DNA of 64,000 nucleotides. Origin: Roseburia sp. CAG:10041_57 (GTDB taxonomy: Bacteria; Bacillota; Clostridia; Lachnospirales; Lachnospiraceae). Location of the stretch: NCBI GenBank assembly GCA_001916965.1, contig MNTL01000001.1:186001-250000 (forward strand), read 5' to 3'. A program made the translations under genes and the position numbers. The notes below the pieces were generated by a model, which did not search any database, was not told the origin of the DNA, and worked only from the letters and a program-made list of their open reading frames with translations. How positions within the stretch are numbered: position 1 is the first letter of the stretch; each line of letters opens with the position of its first letter. Below are positions 1 through 8,203 of the stretch, one piece after another.

Positions 1-585
1 TGTTTTTTCCTCACCATACGACTTTCTTTCACTGTACGTTTTCCTTTCACCATATGGTCTGCGATCTTCGCTATAGGAAGTTCTGCTTCGGTATGTTCTT
101 CTGTCCTCACTGGTGTTACCTTCTCCATAGGGCTTACGGTCTTCATACTTTCTTCTTCCTTCATAAGGCTTTCTACCCTGTGTTGAATGATCACGGCTAT
201 CAGAGTCATGATCTCTGCGATAAGGCTTATGAGCAAATGGCTTTCTGGCGGCATTATTTTTACGTCTGTCGCGAAGTGCCTGTTTTCTGGCATCTTCTGC
301 ACGTTTCTGGTCTCTTGCAGTAACTTCCTCCTGATTATAGATGTGAAGAAGATCCGGATGCGTAATTCTGACATAATTGGGATATGCTGTATATTTCATA
401 TGGCATTTGTTGCAGGCAAAACAGTTCAATGTCTCATCCTCTGTAATGCTTGTTTTCAGAACAAGTCCATATTTTACAACACCTTCACAGTCTTCCCTGA
501 TACATTTATTGATTCTTTTATCATATACATAAATGATATCATCATCTTTTAAAGTTACTTTTCTTTCCGGGACCTTTTTTTCCAT
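1..585 (-). CDS. Hypothetical Cys-motif protein with Arg/Tyr-rich low-complexity tail (partial)
   Basis: The reading frame is open to the left window edge, so the C-terminus is missing; 195 residues are visible. The ATG at 585 is preceded by AGAGGA at good spacing. The N-terminal 75 residues are globular, with Cys28, Cys33, Cys55, Cys58 and Cys61, suggesting a small zinc-binding fold. From about residue 90 the protein becomes basic and repetitive, with recurring R-K/R-x-Y-G/S-E units such as RKPYGE, RRPYGER and RKSYGEE. It is the last visible gene after gpsA, 66 bp downstream. I do not recognise a family. The basic Arg/Tyr/Gly tail suggests nucleic-acid binding, but that is inference. Confidence 0.8.
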   Translation of the reverse strand, partial: MEKKVPERKVTLKDDDIIYVYDKRINKCIREDCEGVVKYGLVLKTSITEDETLNCFACNKCHMKYTAYPNYVRITHPDLLHIYNQEEVTARDQKRAEDARKQALRDRRKNNAARKPFAHKPYRRDHDSDSRDHSTQGRKPYEGRRKYEDRKPYGEGNTSEDRRTYRSRTSYSEDRRPYGERKTYSERKSYGEEKT

Positions 586-651
586 TATTTTTTCCTCTCT
601 TTTACATGGAATACAGTACTATAACTGCACAAAATCTATGAATCCTTTTAC

Positions 652-1656
652 TTAATTCCAATCCTGATGCTCTATTTTCTTATCACGGATCATAAGATCC
701 TTCACTGCAGCAGCAGCGGATTTACCATTGAACAGTACTTCGTTTACCTGCTCAATAATAGGAAGTTCTACGTGATATTTTTCTGCAAGAGCTTTGGCTG
801 CTTTCGCAGAATATACACCTTCTACTACCATCTTGACTTCAGCCATGGCTTCTTCCATTGTTTTACCCTGACCGATTAAAATGCCTGCTCTGCGGTTTCT
901 GGAATGCATACTGGCACAGGTAACAATCAGATCTCCAATACCGGATAAGCCACAGAATGTCTCAAATTTACCACCCATAGCCGTACCAAGTCTGGCGATT
1001 TCTGTAATACCTCTTGTAATCAGGGCTGCTTTGGTATTATCACCATAGCCCAAACCATCTGCAATACCTGCAGCAAGAGCAACTACATTTTTAAGAGCTG
1101 CACCTAATTCAATTCCCAGAACATCCGGGCTGATATAGACACGAAATACGTCACTCATGAAGACATTCTGAATATACTCGGCGGTCTCTCTGGTCTTAGC
1201 ACCAACTACGATGGTAGTAGGTATACCTCTTCCTACTTCTTCTGCATGGGAAGGACCGGAAAGAACAGCTACATTAGCCTGCGGAACCTCTTCCTCAATA
1301 ATCTGAGACAGGGTCATAAGAGTATGTTCCTCGATACCCTTGGCTACATTGACTATGATCTGTCCGTCCGCTACATACGGCTTCATATTGTGGGATGTAC
1401 TTCTTGTAAAAGGTGATGGAACTGCCAACACCAGAATATCCTTGCCTTCAATTGCCTCCGGTAAAGATGTTGTAAATACCATATCTTCCGGTAATTTAAC
1501 CCCCGGCAGCTTATCCTTATGCTCATGCTCTGTTTTCAGCATATTAATCTCATCTTCAAGGATGGACCATACTGTAATCTCATGTCCGTTATTATGCAAT
1601 AGAACTGACAAAGCAATTCCCCAGCTTCCAGCTCCAATGATACCTATTTTTGCCAT
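652..1656 (-). CDS. gpsA: Glycerol-3-phosphate dehydrogenase [NAD(P)+]
   Basis: GpsA reduces dihydroxyacetone phosphate to sn-glycerol 3-phosphate, the backbone for phospholipid synthesis. The N-terminus has the Rossmann motif IGAGSWG; further motifs are AKGIEE, SGPSHAEEV and the catalytic-lysine region GAALKNVVALAAG. At 334 residues it has the usual family length. An in-frame GTG lies two codons upstream, but AGAGG sits 8 nt before the ATG at 1656, so I use the ATG. It follows plsY, which consumes its product, with a 20-bp gap, so the two are very likely co-transcribed with der. Confidence 0.96.
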   Translation of the reverse strand: MAKIGIIGAGSWGIALSVLLHNNGHEITVWSILEDEINMLKTEHEHKDKLPGVKLPEDMVFTTSLPEAIEGKDILVLAVPSPFTRSTSHNMKPYVADGQIIVNVAKGIEEHTLMTLSQIIEEEVPQANVAVLSGPSHAEEVGRGIPTTIVVGAKTRETAEYIQNVFMSDVFRVYISPDVLGIELGAALKNVVALAAGIADGLGYGDNTKAALITRGITEIARLGTAMGGKFETFCGLSGIGDLIVTCASMHSRNRRAGILIGQGKTMEEAMAEVKMVVEGVYSAKAAKALAEKYHVELPIIEQVNEVLFNGKSAAAAVKDLMIRDKKIEHQDWN

Positions 1657-1676
1657 ATGCACTACCTCTTGCCTTT

Positions 1677-2324
1677 TTATTCTTCGTTTTTCTTGGATAA
1701 ATAAGTCTTACGCTCTGTTTTATGTATTAAACGGCCAATATTAGCTCTATGCTCCCAGAATGCCAACATTGCCAGCAAAGCCGTAACAATATAAAGCTCA
1801 ATCAATGCACCTTGGGACATCCCAAAGAGTCCCATCTGTCCAAAGATAATCATTTCTGCAATCAGAACAATCTGCACTAACAAAGAACCCAGAGATACAT
1901 AATGTGTCAGAAAAAATGTGCCAAAGAAAGTAATGACTTCAGGTAAAATCATGTACGGATGGAAGAAAATAATCAGACCTGCTGTACAGGCAATGCCCTT
2001 TCCACCCTTGAAATGAAGGTAAAAGGGGAAGTTATGCCCCAGAATAGCTCCAGCACCTGTATACAGGGCAAGTAATGGTAATATGTCACCATACGTATTC
2101 TTGAACAGGAAGCGAACAAGAGTCATGGCAAGACCTGTCTTCATGATATCACAGAAAAGTACGATTGCGCCTGCTTTTTTACCCATAACACGTAAAGTAT
2201 TGGTAGTACCTGCATTGCCACTTCCGTGTTTTCTGATGTCGATTCCTTTCATTTTTCCATATATATATGAAGTCTGAAATAAACCAAATATATAGCCGAT
2301 CAAGACACAAACTACACGAATCAT
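1677..2324 (-). CDS. plsY: Glycerol-3-phosphate acyltransferase PlsY
   Basis: PlsY transfers the acyl group of acyl-phosphate to glycerol 3-phosphate, the first acylation in phospholipid synthesis. It is an integral membrane protein of 215 residues with several hydrophobic segments. Family motifs are visible: GSGNAGTTNTLRVMG near residue 35 and GHNFPFYLHFKGGKG near residue 97. The gene lies 2 bp after der and just before gpsA. Its acyl-phosphate donor is made by PlsX, encoded at 26692-27705 in this window. Confidence 0.96.
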   Translation of the reverse strand: MIRVVCVLIGYIFGLFQTSYIYGKMKGIDIRKHGSGNAGTTNTLRVMGKKAGAIVLFCDIMKTGLAMTLVRFLFKNTYGDILPLLALYTGAGAILGHNFPFYLHFKGGKGIACTAGLIIFFHPYMILPEVITFFGTFFLTHYVSLGSLLVQIVLIAEMIIFGQMGLFGMSQGALIELYIVTALLAMLAFWEHRANIGRLIHKTERKTYLSKKNEE

Positions 2325-2326
2325 CG

Positions 2327-3664
2327 CTATTTGTCTTCCTTTCTTTCTCTTATGATGAATTTTAATGAAGTACCACGGAACCCGAATGCTTCACGAATTT
2401 TATTCTCCAGATATCTTGTGTATGAAAAATGCATCAGTTCTTTATCATTTACAAATACAACAAAGGTTGGCGGTTTTACACCTACCTGCGTTGTATAGAA
2501 AATCTTGAGACGTTTTCCCTTGTCTGAAGGTGGCTGCTGAAGGGCAACTGCCTCTGTAACAATCTCGTTTACAACACCTGTTGCAATGCGGAGAGACTGA
2601 TTCTCGATAACCATATCTATGGTCTCAAATAATTTATTCAGACGCTGTCCTGTCTTGGCAGAAATAAATACGATCTCTGCATAGGTCATAAAGGACAGGA
2701 TATTTCTTACCTTCTCTGTAAAGCGGTATATTGTCTTATCATCCTTCTCTACAGCATCCCATTTATTAACTGCAATAATGATACCTTTTCCACGGTCATG
2801 TGCAATACCTGCTATCTTGGCATCCTGCTCTGTAACGCCTTCTTCGGCATCAATGACCAGTACGACTACATCTGCACGCTCTACAGCACTTACCGTACGG
2901 ATGATCATGAAACGCTCCAGTTCTTCCTTGATCTTGTTCTTACGGCGAAGACCAGCTGTATCTATGAAAATATAATCCTTGCCATTGTGTACGACTTCAG
3001 TATCTATGGCATCTCTGGTAGTTCCTGCGATATCAGAGACAATGACTCTGTTCTCGCCTACTAACTTATTAATAATAGAAGACTTACCTACGTTAGGCTT
3101 ACCTACGATGGCAATTCTTGGTCTGTCATCCTCTTCTTCTGTGAAATCTGCTTCGTTAAATAAAGCAGTTACAGCGTCCAACATTTCACCAAGACCTAAA
3201 CGGTTGGCAGCAGAAACAGGTATTGGATCGCCAATACCCAGATTATAAAATTCATATACATCTGCTTCAAACTTCGCAAAGCTGTCTACCTTGTTCACTA
3301 CAAGAATTACCGGCTTATGGCTGCGTCTGAGCATATCGGCAACCTTGGCATCTGCATCTACCAGTCCCTGCTTTACATCTACAAGGAATAAGATGACATC
3401 TGCTGTTGCAACGGCAATCTCTGCCTGCTCACGCATCTGTGAAAGAATGACGTCTTTACTGTCCGGCTCAATACCGCCTGTATCTATAAGGGTAAAATTC
3501 CAGTTCAACCATTGAATATCTGCATAAATTCTATCTCTTGTAATGCCAGGAGTATCTTTGACAATGGAAATCTTCTCTCCGGCAAGTGCATTGAATAATG
3601 TAGATTTACCAACATTGGGACGTCCGACTACCGCAACAATTGGTTTCTTTTTACTATTTCCCAT
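2327..3664 (-). CDS. der: Ribosome biogenesis GTPase Der (EngA)
   Basis: Der is an essential double-GTPase that acts in maturation of the 50S subunit. Two tandem G domains are visible: the first with GRPNVGKST (residues 14-22), DTGG and NKVD, the second with GKPNVGKSS, DTAG and NKWD. A KH-like C-terminal domain follows. At 445 residues it is full length. The start has a GGAGC ribosome binding site. It lies between the DUF512 gene and plsY in a tight minus-strand operon. Confidence 0.97.
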   Translation of the reverse strand: MGNSKKKPIVAVVGRPNVGKSTLFNALAGEKISIVKDTPGITRDRIYADIQWLNWNFTLIDTGGIEPDSKDVILSQMREQAEIAVATADVILFLVDVKQGLVDADAKVADMLRRSHKPVILVVNKVDSFAKFEADVYEFYNLGIGDPIPVSAANRLGLGEMLDAVTALFNEADFTEEEDDRPRIAIVGKPNVGKSSIINKLVGENRVIVSDIAGTTRDAIDTEVVHNGKDYIFIDTAGLRRKNKIKEELERFMIIRTVSAVERADVVVLVIDAEEGVTEQDAKIAGIAHDRGKGIIIAVNKWDAVEKDDKTIYRFTEKVRNILSFMTYAEIVFISAKTGQRLNKLFETIDMVIENQSLRIATGVVNEIVTEAVALQQPPSDKGKRLKIFYTTQVGVKPPTFVVFVNDKELMHFSYTRYLENKIREAFGFRGTSLKFIIRERKEDK

Positions 3665-3679
3665 TTTTACGCTCCATTT

Positions 3680-5005
3680 CTAATCTGATAAAATTGCTTC
3701 GATAAAATCCCGACCGCTTGATTTTACAATATCTATCCGGACTTGTAAAGCTTTTTCAATATCGTCTAAAGTATAATCATCCAGAAATACAGGTTCTCCG
3801 CTTTTCAGAACATTCTGCGGCAAAAGAAGTTTCTCACCAAGATCTCTGTCTTTAAGCTGTGCCATAATATCCTGTCCTGTAAGAAGACCTGAAACTGTGA
3901 TCATTTCGCCAAAGAAGTCATTTCTGATTGCAATGACATCGATTTGCAGCCCCTCATAACGCTCTTCCATCTGCTTTGCCATTTGTTTGATGAAACGATA
4001 GGCAAGACGCCCTGTAGCAAGTGTGATATGTTTTGCACGCGCCTGTCTGCCATTGATACGATCCTCTTCCATAGCTTCGGCAAATTCATCCAGCAAAAGC
4101 CGCAACATTCCTACGCCATTTTCCAGCTGCAAATAGCCGTCATACTGTTCCTCCTGTGGAAGTTCCTCTTCTGCAAGAATATACCATTCGTCGCTGGCAT
4201 GTACAAAATGTGTGCCATATTCAGGATATATTTTATTTTGCCAGCCGTGAATGATACGCAGCACATCCTGGGCATCTTCTTTCGTAAAAGGCTCCAGTGG
4301 ATATAGACCATCTCTATACTTGGATAATCCTACCGGGACAACAGATACACTTTCAAGATTAGGAAGATATGCTGACAGATCACGAATACTCCGGTCAAGC
4401 TCAGCACCATCATTTACGCCCTTACACAATACAATCTGACCATTCATGATAATGCCTGCCTGTGCCAGCTTCCATGCTTTCTCCAGAGCCTGCCCTGCAA
4501 AACGGTTGTTGAGCATCCTGCAACGCAGCTCAGGATTAGTTGTCTGGAATGATACGTTGATTGGCGACAGATTATAGCGGATGATTCTGTCTACGTCCTC
4601 GTCTGACATATTTGTCAGAGTAACGTAATTTCCCTGCAGGAATGAAAGTCTGGAATCATCATCTTTAAAATACAGGGTATCACGCATGCCCTTAGGCATC
4701 TGGTCAATAAAGCAGAAAATACATTTGTTATGGCAGGATCTGTAATCATCCATAAGACCATTCTCAAAAGTAATTCCAAGATCTTCGTCGTATCCTTTAT
4801 CAATCTCCAAAAGCCACTCTTCACCGGATGGCTTGCGTACAAGGATTTCTATATATTCATCCTGTGTATAATATTGATAATCAAAAATATCTTCTATTTT
4901 ATGCCCATTGATTTCAAGAAGCGCATCCCCGGGAGTAATCTCCATTTCCTCTGCAATACTTCCGGAAAGCACCTTTTCCACAATGTGTTCGTTTTTTTTC
5001 TTCAT
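3680..5005 (-). CDS. DUF512 protein: PDZ-like and radical SAM-type domains
   Basis: From the N-terminus this 441-residue protein shows a PDZ-like segment (PGDALLEINGHKI), then a Cys-x3-Cys-x2-Cys motif (Cys91, Cys95, Cys98) of radical SAM type, then the DUF512 region. I infer a [4Fe-4S] enzyme; the substrate is unknown. The open frame extends upstream to 5161, but that extension runs through a palindromic repeat. AAAGGA sits 9 nt before the ATG at 5005, so I start there. It precedes der, its usual neighbour in Clostridia. Its leader contains the 5030-5200 palindromic element. Confidence 0.88.
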   Translation of the reverse strand: MKKKNEHIVEKVLSGSIAEEMEITPGDALLEINGHKIEDIFDYQYYTQDEYIEILVRKPSGEEWLLEIDKGYDEDLGITFENGLMDDYRSCHNKCIFCFIDQMPKGMRDTLYFKDDDSRLSFLQGNYVTLTNMSDEDVDRIIRYNLSPINVSFQTTNPELRCRMLNNRFAGQALEKAWKLAQAGIIMNGQIVLCKGVNDGAELDRSIRDLSAYLPNLESVSVVPVGLSKYRDGLYPLEPFTKEDAQDVLRIIHGWQNKIYPEYGTHFVHASDEWYILAEEELPQEEQYDGYLQLENGVGMLRLLLDEFAEAMEEDRINGRQARAKHITLATGRLAYRFIKQMAKQMEERYEGLQIDVIAIRNDFFGEMITVSGLLTGQDIMAQLKDRDLGEKLLLPQNVLKSGEPVFLDDYTLDDIEKALQVRIDIVKSSGRDFIEAILSD

Positions 5006-5029
5006 TTTATTAAGTCCTTTATAGCTTTG

Positions 5030-5200
5030 GTATGATATAAGAATGAGTATAGTTTTACTCACGCAGTGCCGCTCGAAAAAACTTCGTTTTTCCTCGCTGT
5101 CGGGCTTCGCCCTATCACAAGTCAAAAAGAATTGTCCCTGTCTGCAAGCAGCCATGTCCATTCTTTTTGACTTGTGGCACTGCTCATTCTTATATCATAC
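5030..5200. repeat. 171-bp palindromic multi-hairpin element
   Basis: The outer arms GTATGATATAAGAATGAG (5030-5047) and its exact complement (5183-5200) form an 18-bp perfect stem. CAGTGCC (5064-5070) pairs with GGCACTG (5176-5182). Inside are a 16-bp perfect stem (5117-5132 with 5160-5175) and hairpins GGGC-TTC-GCCC (5102-5112) and an A5/T5 stem with a TTC loop (about 5075-5092). As RNA from the minus strand this is a junction of three hairpins closed by the CAGTGCC stem. It may be a MITE-like element or a structured leader. No protein-coding content is evident. Confidence 0.8.
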
Positions 5201-5222
5201 TAGAATTTTCTTGACGTGTCAC
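5194..5222 (-). promoter_or_regulatory. Candidate sigma-A promoter for the DUF512-der-plsY-gpsA operon
   Basis: On the minus strand GTGACA (5217-5222), a 17-bp spacer and TATGAT (5194-5199) form a promoter. The -10 box lies within the right arm of the palindromic element, so the transcript would begin inside the repeat. Its -35 abuts the -35 of the divergent prs promoter. Confidence 0.6.
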
Positions 5223-5239
5223 TAGCAGAATGATATAAA
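5211..5239 (+). promoter_or_regulatory. Sigma-A promoter for prs
   Basis: TTGACG (5211-5216), a 17-bp spacer and TATAAA (5234-5239). It is followed by an untranslated leader of about 60 nt and a TGGAGG ribosome binding site before the prs ATG. Confidence 0.7.
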
Positions 5240-5306
5240 ATAATATAGTTAGTGATATCTAAATTACATTATATGATAAGGGTATCCTTATTTCTGGAGG
5301 TTTATC

Positions 5307-6479
5307 ATGCCAAATTTACATGAGTTGGAAAATGCCATGCCGGTAGCTCCCTTAAAGCTGATCACACTGCAGAGCGCAGCAGATCTTGGCAATAAGGTAA
5401 ATGACTATCTGGTAGAATATCGCAGCAGTATTCATAATGTATATAATGAAGATCCTGCTTTTCAGGGCTATTCCGAGAAAAATTATCAACTTGACTTTAG
5501 TGCTCCACGTTTTAACAGCGGTGAAGGTAAGGTCGTTTTAAATGAGACAGTACGTGGTAAAGATTTGTTTATCATTGTCGATGTCTGCAATCACAGTCTT
5601 ACTTACAAGATGAATGGTTATGAGAATCATATGTCTCCTGATAACCATTACCAGGAATTGAAGCGAGTAATTGGTGCAGCAGCCGGTAAGGCTCACAGAA
5701 TCAATGTTATTATGCCTTTCTTATATGAAGGACGTCAGCACAGAAGAACAGGAAGGGAATCTCTTGACTGTGCATTTGCATTTGAAGAATTAAGTGAGAT
5801 GGGCGTATCCAATTTCATTACTTTTGACGCTCATGATCCCAGAATTCAGAATGCTGCTCCTTTGAAGGGTTTTGATAATTTTACAGCACATTATCAGTTC
5901 GCAAGAGCTCTTCTAAATGCAGAGAAAGATCTTGTTATGGATAAAGATCACATTATCGTTATCTCTCCTGATGAAGGTGCGCTGGATCGTGCAATCTATT
6001 TTTCAAGTGTGCTCGGTGCTGATACAGGTATGTTCTATAAGCGTCGTGACTACTCTACTATCGTAAATGGTAAGAACCCTATTGTTGCTCATGAATTCCT
6101 TGGAAATGATATTCATGGAAAAGACATCATTATCATTGATGATATGATCTCTTCCGGTGACAGTATGATTGATACTTCCAGACAGCTCAAGAAAATGGGA
6201 GCAAGACGTGTATTCATCTGCACGACATTTGGTCTGTTCACCAATGGAATGGATGCCTTTGACAAGGCATACGCAGATGGTATCTTTGACAGAGTTATTA
6301 CTACGAACCTCTGCTATCGTCCACCTGAATTATTGACAAAGCCATATTATCTGGAAGCTGATATGAGCAAATTCCTTGCTTCTATCATTGACTTTATGAA
6401 TCATGATTTATCCATGGAGAATGTATTGACTCCTACGGAGAAGATTCAAAAGATTCTGACTTTATATAACGAAAAATAA
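5307..6479 (+). CDS. prs: Ribose-phosphate pyrophosphokinase, long divergent form
   Basis: It makes PRPP from ribose 5-phosphate and ATP, feeding purine, pyrimidine, His and Trp synthesis. The PRPP-binding loop is visible (IIIIDDMISSGDSM, about residue 275), as are the KRR of the flexible catalytic loop (FYKRRDYS) and a GRQHRR segment where classical enzymes have ARQDRK. At 390 residues it is about 70 longer than the classical form; the extra sequence is an N-terminal extension and an insertion near residues 95-120. A GGAGG lies 6 nt before the ATG. It is monocistronic, ending in a terminator shared with tyrS. Confidence 0.92.
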   Translation: MPNLHELENAMPVAPLKLITLQSAADLGNKVNDYLVEYRSSIHNVYNEDPAFQGYSEKNYQLDFSAPRFNSGEGKVVLNETVRGKDLFIIVDVCNHSLTYKMNGYENHMSPDNHYQELKRVIGAAAGKAHRINVIMPFLYEGRQHRRTGRESLDCAFAFEELSEMGVSNFITFDAHDPRIQNAAPLKGFDNFTAHYQFARALLNAEKDLVMDKDHIIVISPDEGALDRAIYFSSVLGADTGMFYKRRDYSTIVNGKNPIVAHEFLGNDIHGKDIIIIDDMISSGDSMIDTSRQLKKMGARRVFICTTFGLFTNGMDAFDKAYADGIFDRVITTNLCYRPPELLTKPYYLEADMSKFLASIIDFMNHDLSMENVLTPTEKIQKILTLYNEK

Positions 6480-6481
6480 AT

Positions 6482-6527
6482 AAAAAAATCCAACCACTAA
6501 TGAGTATCTCAAGTGGTTGGATTTTTT
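6482..6527. terminator. Bidirectional terminator between prs and tyrS
   Basis: A 16-bp stem (6483-6498 with 6512-6527) of core ATCCAACCACT has A6 on one side and T6 on the other. It can therefore terminate prs on the plus strand and tyrS on the minus strand. Confidence 0.9.
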
Positions 6528-6544
6528 ATTTCACAGTATTTTGA

Positions 6545-7768
6545 TTAAGCCAAAGTAATCTTCTGGAAACTCTTCTTACCCTTCTTAATTACAAATTCAT
6601 CGGCAAATACAGCTTTTTCGTAAGTAGTCTTGATGTCTGTGACCTTCTCGCCATTCACAGTTACGCCGCCCTGTTCTACGGCTCTTCTTGCTTCTGAACG
6701 GGATGCAGTCATGCCGGTTTTTACAAGAATAGACATGATATCAATGTTGCCATCAGCAAAATCTTCATCAGCTAATGCTGTTGTAGGCATATTCTCATGA
6801 TTACCATTACCTGCAAATAATGCAGCAGATGCTTCCTTGGCTTTCTGTGCTTCTTCTTCGCCATGTACCAGCTTAGTTAATTCAAATGCAAGGATTTCCT
6901 TTGCCTTATTTAACTGACTGCCTTCCCAGCTCTCCATAGCAACGATTTCTTCCAATGGCAGGAATGTCAGCATCTTCAGACACTTGATAACATCCGCATC
7001 AGCTACATTTCTCCAGTACTGGAAGAATTCGTAAGGAGATGTCTTCTCAGGGTCAAGCCATACAGCACCTGACTCTGTCTTACCCATCTTCTTGCCTTCA
7101 GAATTAAGCAGAAGATTAATTGTCATAGCGTATGCATCTTTGCCTAACTTACGACGGATTAGTTCTGTACCACCGAGCATATTGCTCCACTGATCATCAC
7201 CACCGAACTGCATATTACATCCGTATTTCTGGAAAAGGGTGTAGAAATCGTAGCTCTGCATAATCATGTAATTGAACTCCAGGAAGCTCAAGCCTCTCTC
7301 CATACGCTGTTTGTAGCACTCAGCTGTCAACATACGGTTTACTGAGAAATGAGCACCAACTTCGCGTAGTAATTCAATATAGTTCAGATTCATAAGCCAG
7401 TCAGCGTTGTTGACCATCAATGCCTTGTCTTCTCCGAAGTCGATAAAACGGCTCATCTGCTTCTTAAAGCAGTCACAGTTGTGCTGAATATCTTCTTTGG
7501 TCAGCATCTTACGCATATCTGTCTTACCGGATGGATCTCCGACCATACCAGTACCGCCACCAATCAATGCGATAGGCTTATTGCCAGCCATCTGTAAACG
7601 CTTCATCAGGCAAAGAGCCATAAAATGTCCTACATGAAGACTGTCTGCAGTAGGGTCAAAGCCAATGTAAAAAGTAGCTTTACCATTGTTGATTAATTCT
7701 TTGATTTCTTCTTCATCTGTGACCTGTGCAATTAATCCACGAGCCACGAGTTCGTCATAAACTGTCAT
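6545..7768 (-). CDS. tyrS: Tyrosyl-tRNA synthetase
   Basis: A class I aminoacyl-tRNA synthetase that charges tRNA-Tyr. It has the HIGH-type motif HVGH (residues 45-48), a KMGKT motif in place of KMSKS, and a C-terminal S4-like RNA-binding domain (SRSEARRAVEQGGVTVNGE). I start at the ATG at 7768 (407 residues) because AGGAAGG lies just upstream; the frame continues to 7825 without a good ribosome binding site. Expression is controlled by the upstream T-box, which senses uncharged tRNA-Tyr. Confidence 0.96.
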   Translation of the reverse strand: MTVYDELVARGLIAQVTDEEEIKELINNGKATFYIGFDPTADSLHVGHFMALCLMKRLQMAGNKPIALIGGGTGMVGDPSGKTDMRKMLTKEDIQHNCDCFKKQMSRFIDFGEDKALMVNNADWLMNLNYIELLREVGAHFSVNRMLTAECYKQRMERGLSFLEFNYMIMQSYDFYTLFQKYGCNMQFGGDDQWSNMLGGTELIRRKLGKDAYAMTINLLLNSEGKKMGKTESGAVWLDPEKTSPYEFFQYWRNVADADVIKCLKMLTFLPLEEIVAMESWEGSQLNKAKEILAFELTKLVHGEEEAQKAKEASAALFAGNGNHENMPTTALADEDFADGNIDIMSILVKTGMTASRSEARRAVEQGGVTVNGEKVTDIKTTYEKAVFADEFVIKKGKKSFQKITLA

Positions 7769-7865
7769 TTTCTTACCTTCCTCTTCTGCACTGTCCTTAT
7801 ATGGTTTTTTCACGCTGATTTCCATACAGTGCTATGGAAATCCCGGAACTGTCAGGGAAATAAGA

Positions 7866-7907
7866 ATAAAAAAATCCTCGTTCCCTGTATAAAAACAAAG
7901 GACGAGG
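7866..7907 (-). terminator. Regulated terminator of the tyrS T-box
   Basis: On the minus strand CCTCGTCCTTTG pairs with CAGGGAACGAGG with one mismatch (stem within 7875-7907), followed by ATTTTTTT. The 5' arm overlaps the T-box sequence, as expected for mutually exclusive terminator and antiterminator folds. Confidence 0.88.
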
Positions 7908-8155
7908 TTAAACCCGTGTTACCACCTTTATTCACATAAAGCTCACGCCTTATGCCTTAGTAAGTACGATTCCATATCGGAACGATACTCTCCCACTCTA
8001 ACGTGCGGGTATCCGTCACAGCCTACTCTGATATACATTTCGGTGTGCAGCTCCAAGAGGTATTCACATATATGTTCACTTGCGCCTCTCATCAACCGGC
8101 TGCTTTCTGTAAGTATCTGATATATGCTACTTATTCTTTTCATTGCCTTTCAATA
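7866..8155 (-). promoter_or_regulatory. T-box leader, tyrosine-specific
   Basis: On the minus strand the roughly 290-nt tyrS leader has T-box features: a Stem I with a GAA-TAC-C specifier segment followed by TCTTGGAGC (UAC, Tyr codon), the T-box sequence AAGGTGGTAACACGGGT (7914-7930) and an intrinsic terminator. Uncharged tRNA-Tyr would stabilise the antiterminator. This leader and its flanks account for the gene-free stretch 7769-8203. Confidence 0.9.
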
Positions 8156-8161
8156 AATGTG

Positions 8162-8190
8162 ATTATAGCGTGTTATTTGGGGTTTGTCAA
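8162..8190 (-). promoter_or_regulatory. Consensus sigma-A promoter for tyrS T-box transcript
   Basis: A perfect TTGACA (8185-8190), a 17-bp spacer and a perfect TATAAT (8162-8167) on the minus strand. It lies 14 bp beyond the pgeF stop codon, and no terminator is visible between the two. Confidence 0.92.
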
Positions 8191-8203
8191 CGCCAAAATC
8201 AAA

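Noticed and set aside
54..552. Plus-strand open frames at the window start
   Set aside because: They are shadows of the minus-strand Cys/Arg-rich gene, whose low-complexity tail keeps other frames open.
5006..5161. N-terminal extension of the DUF512 protein
   Set aside because: It reads through the palindromic element; the ATG at 5005 has a clear ribosome binding site and the family N-terminus.
7943..8143. 66-residue minus-strand open frame
   Set aside because: It lies wholly within the tyrS T-box leader and has no good ribosome binding site.
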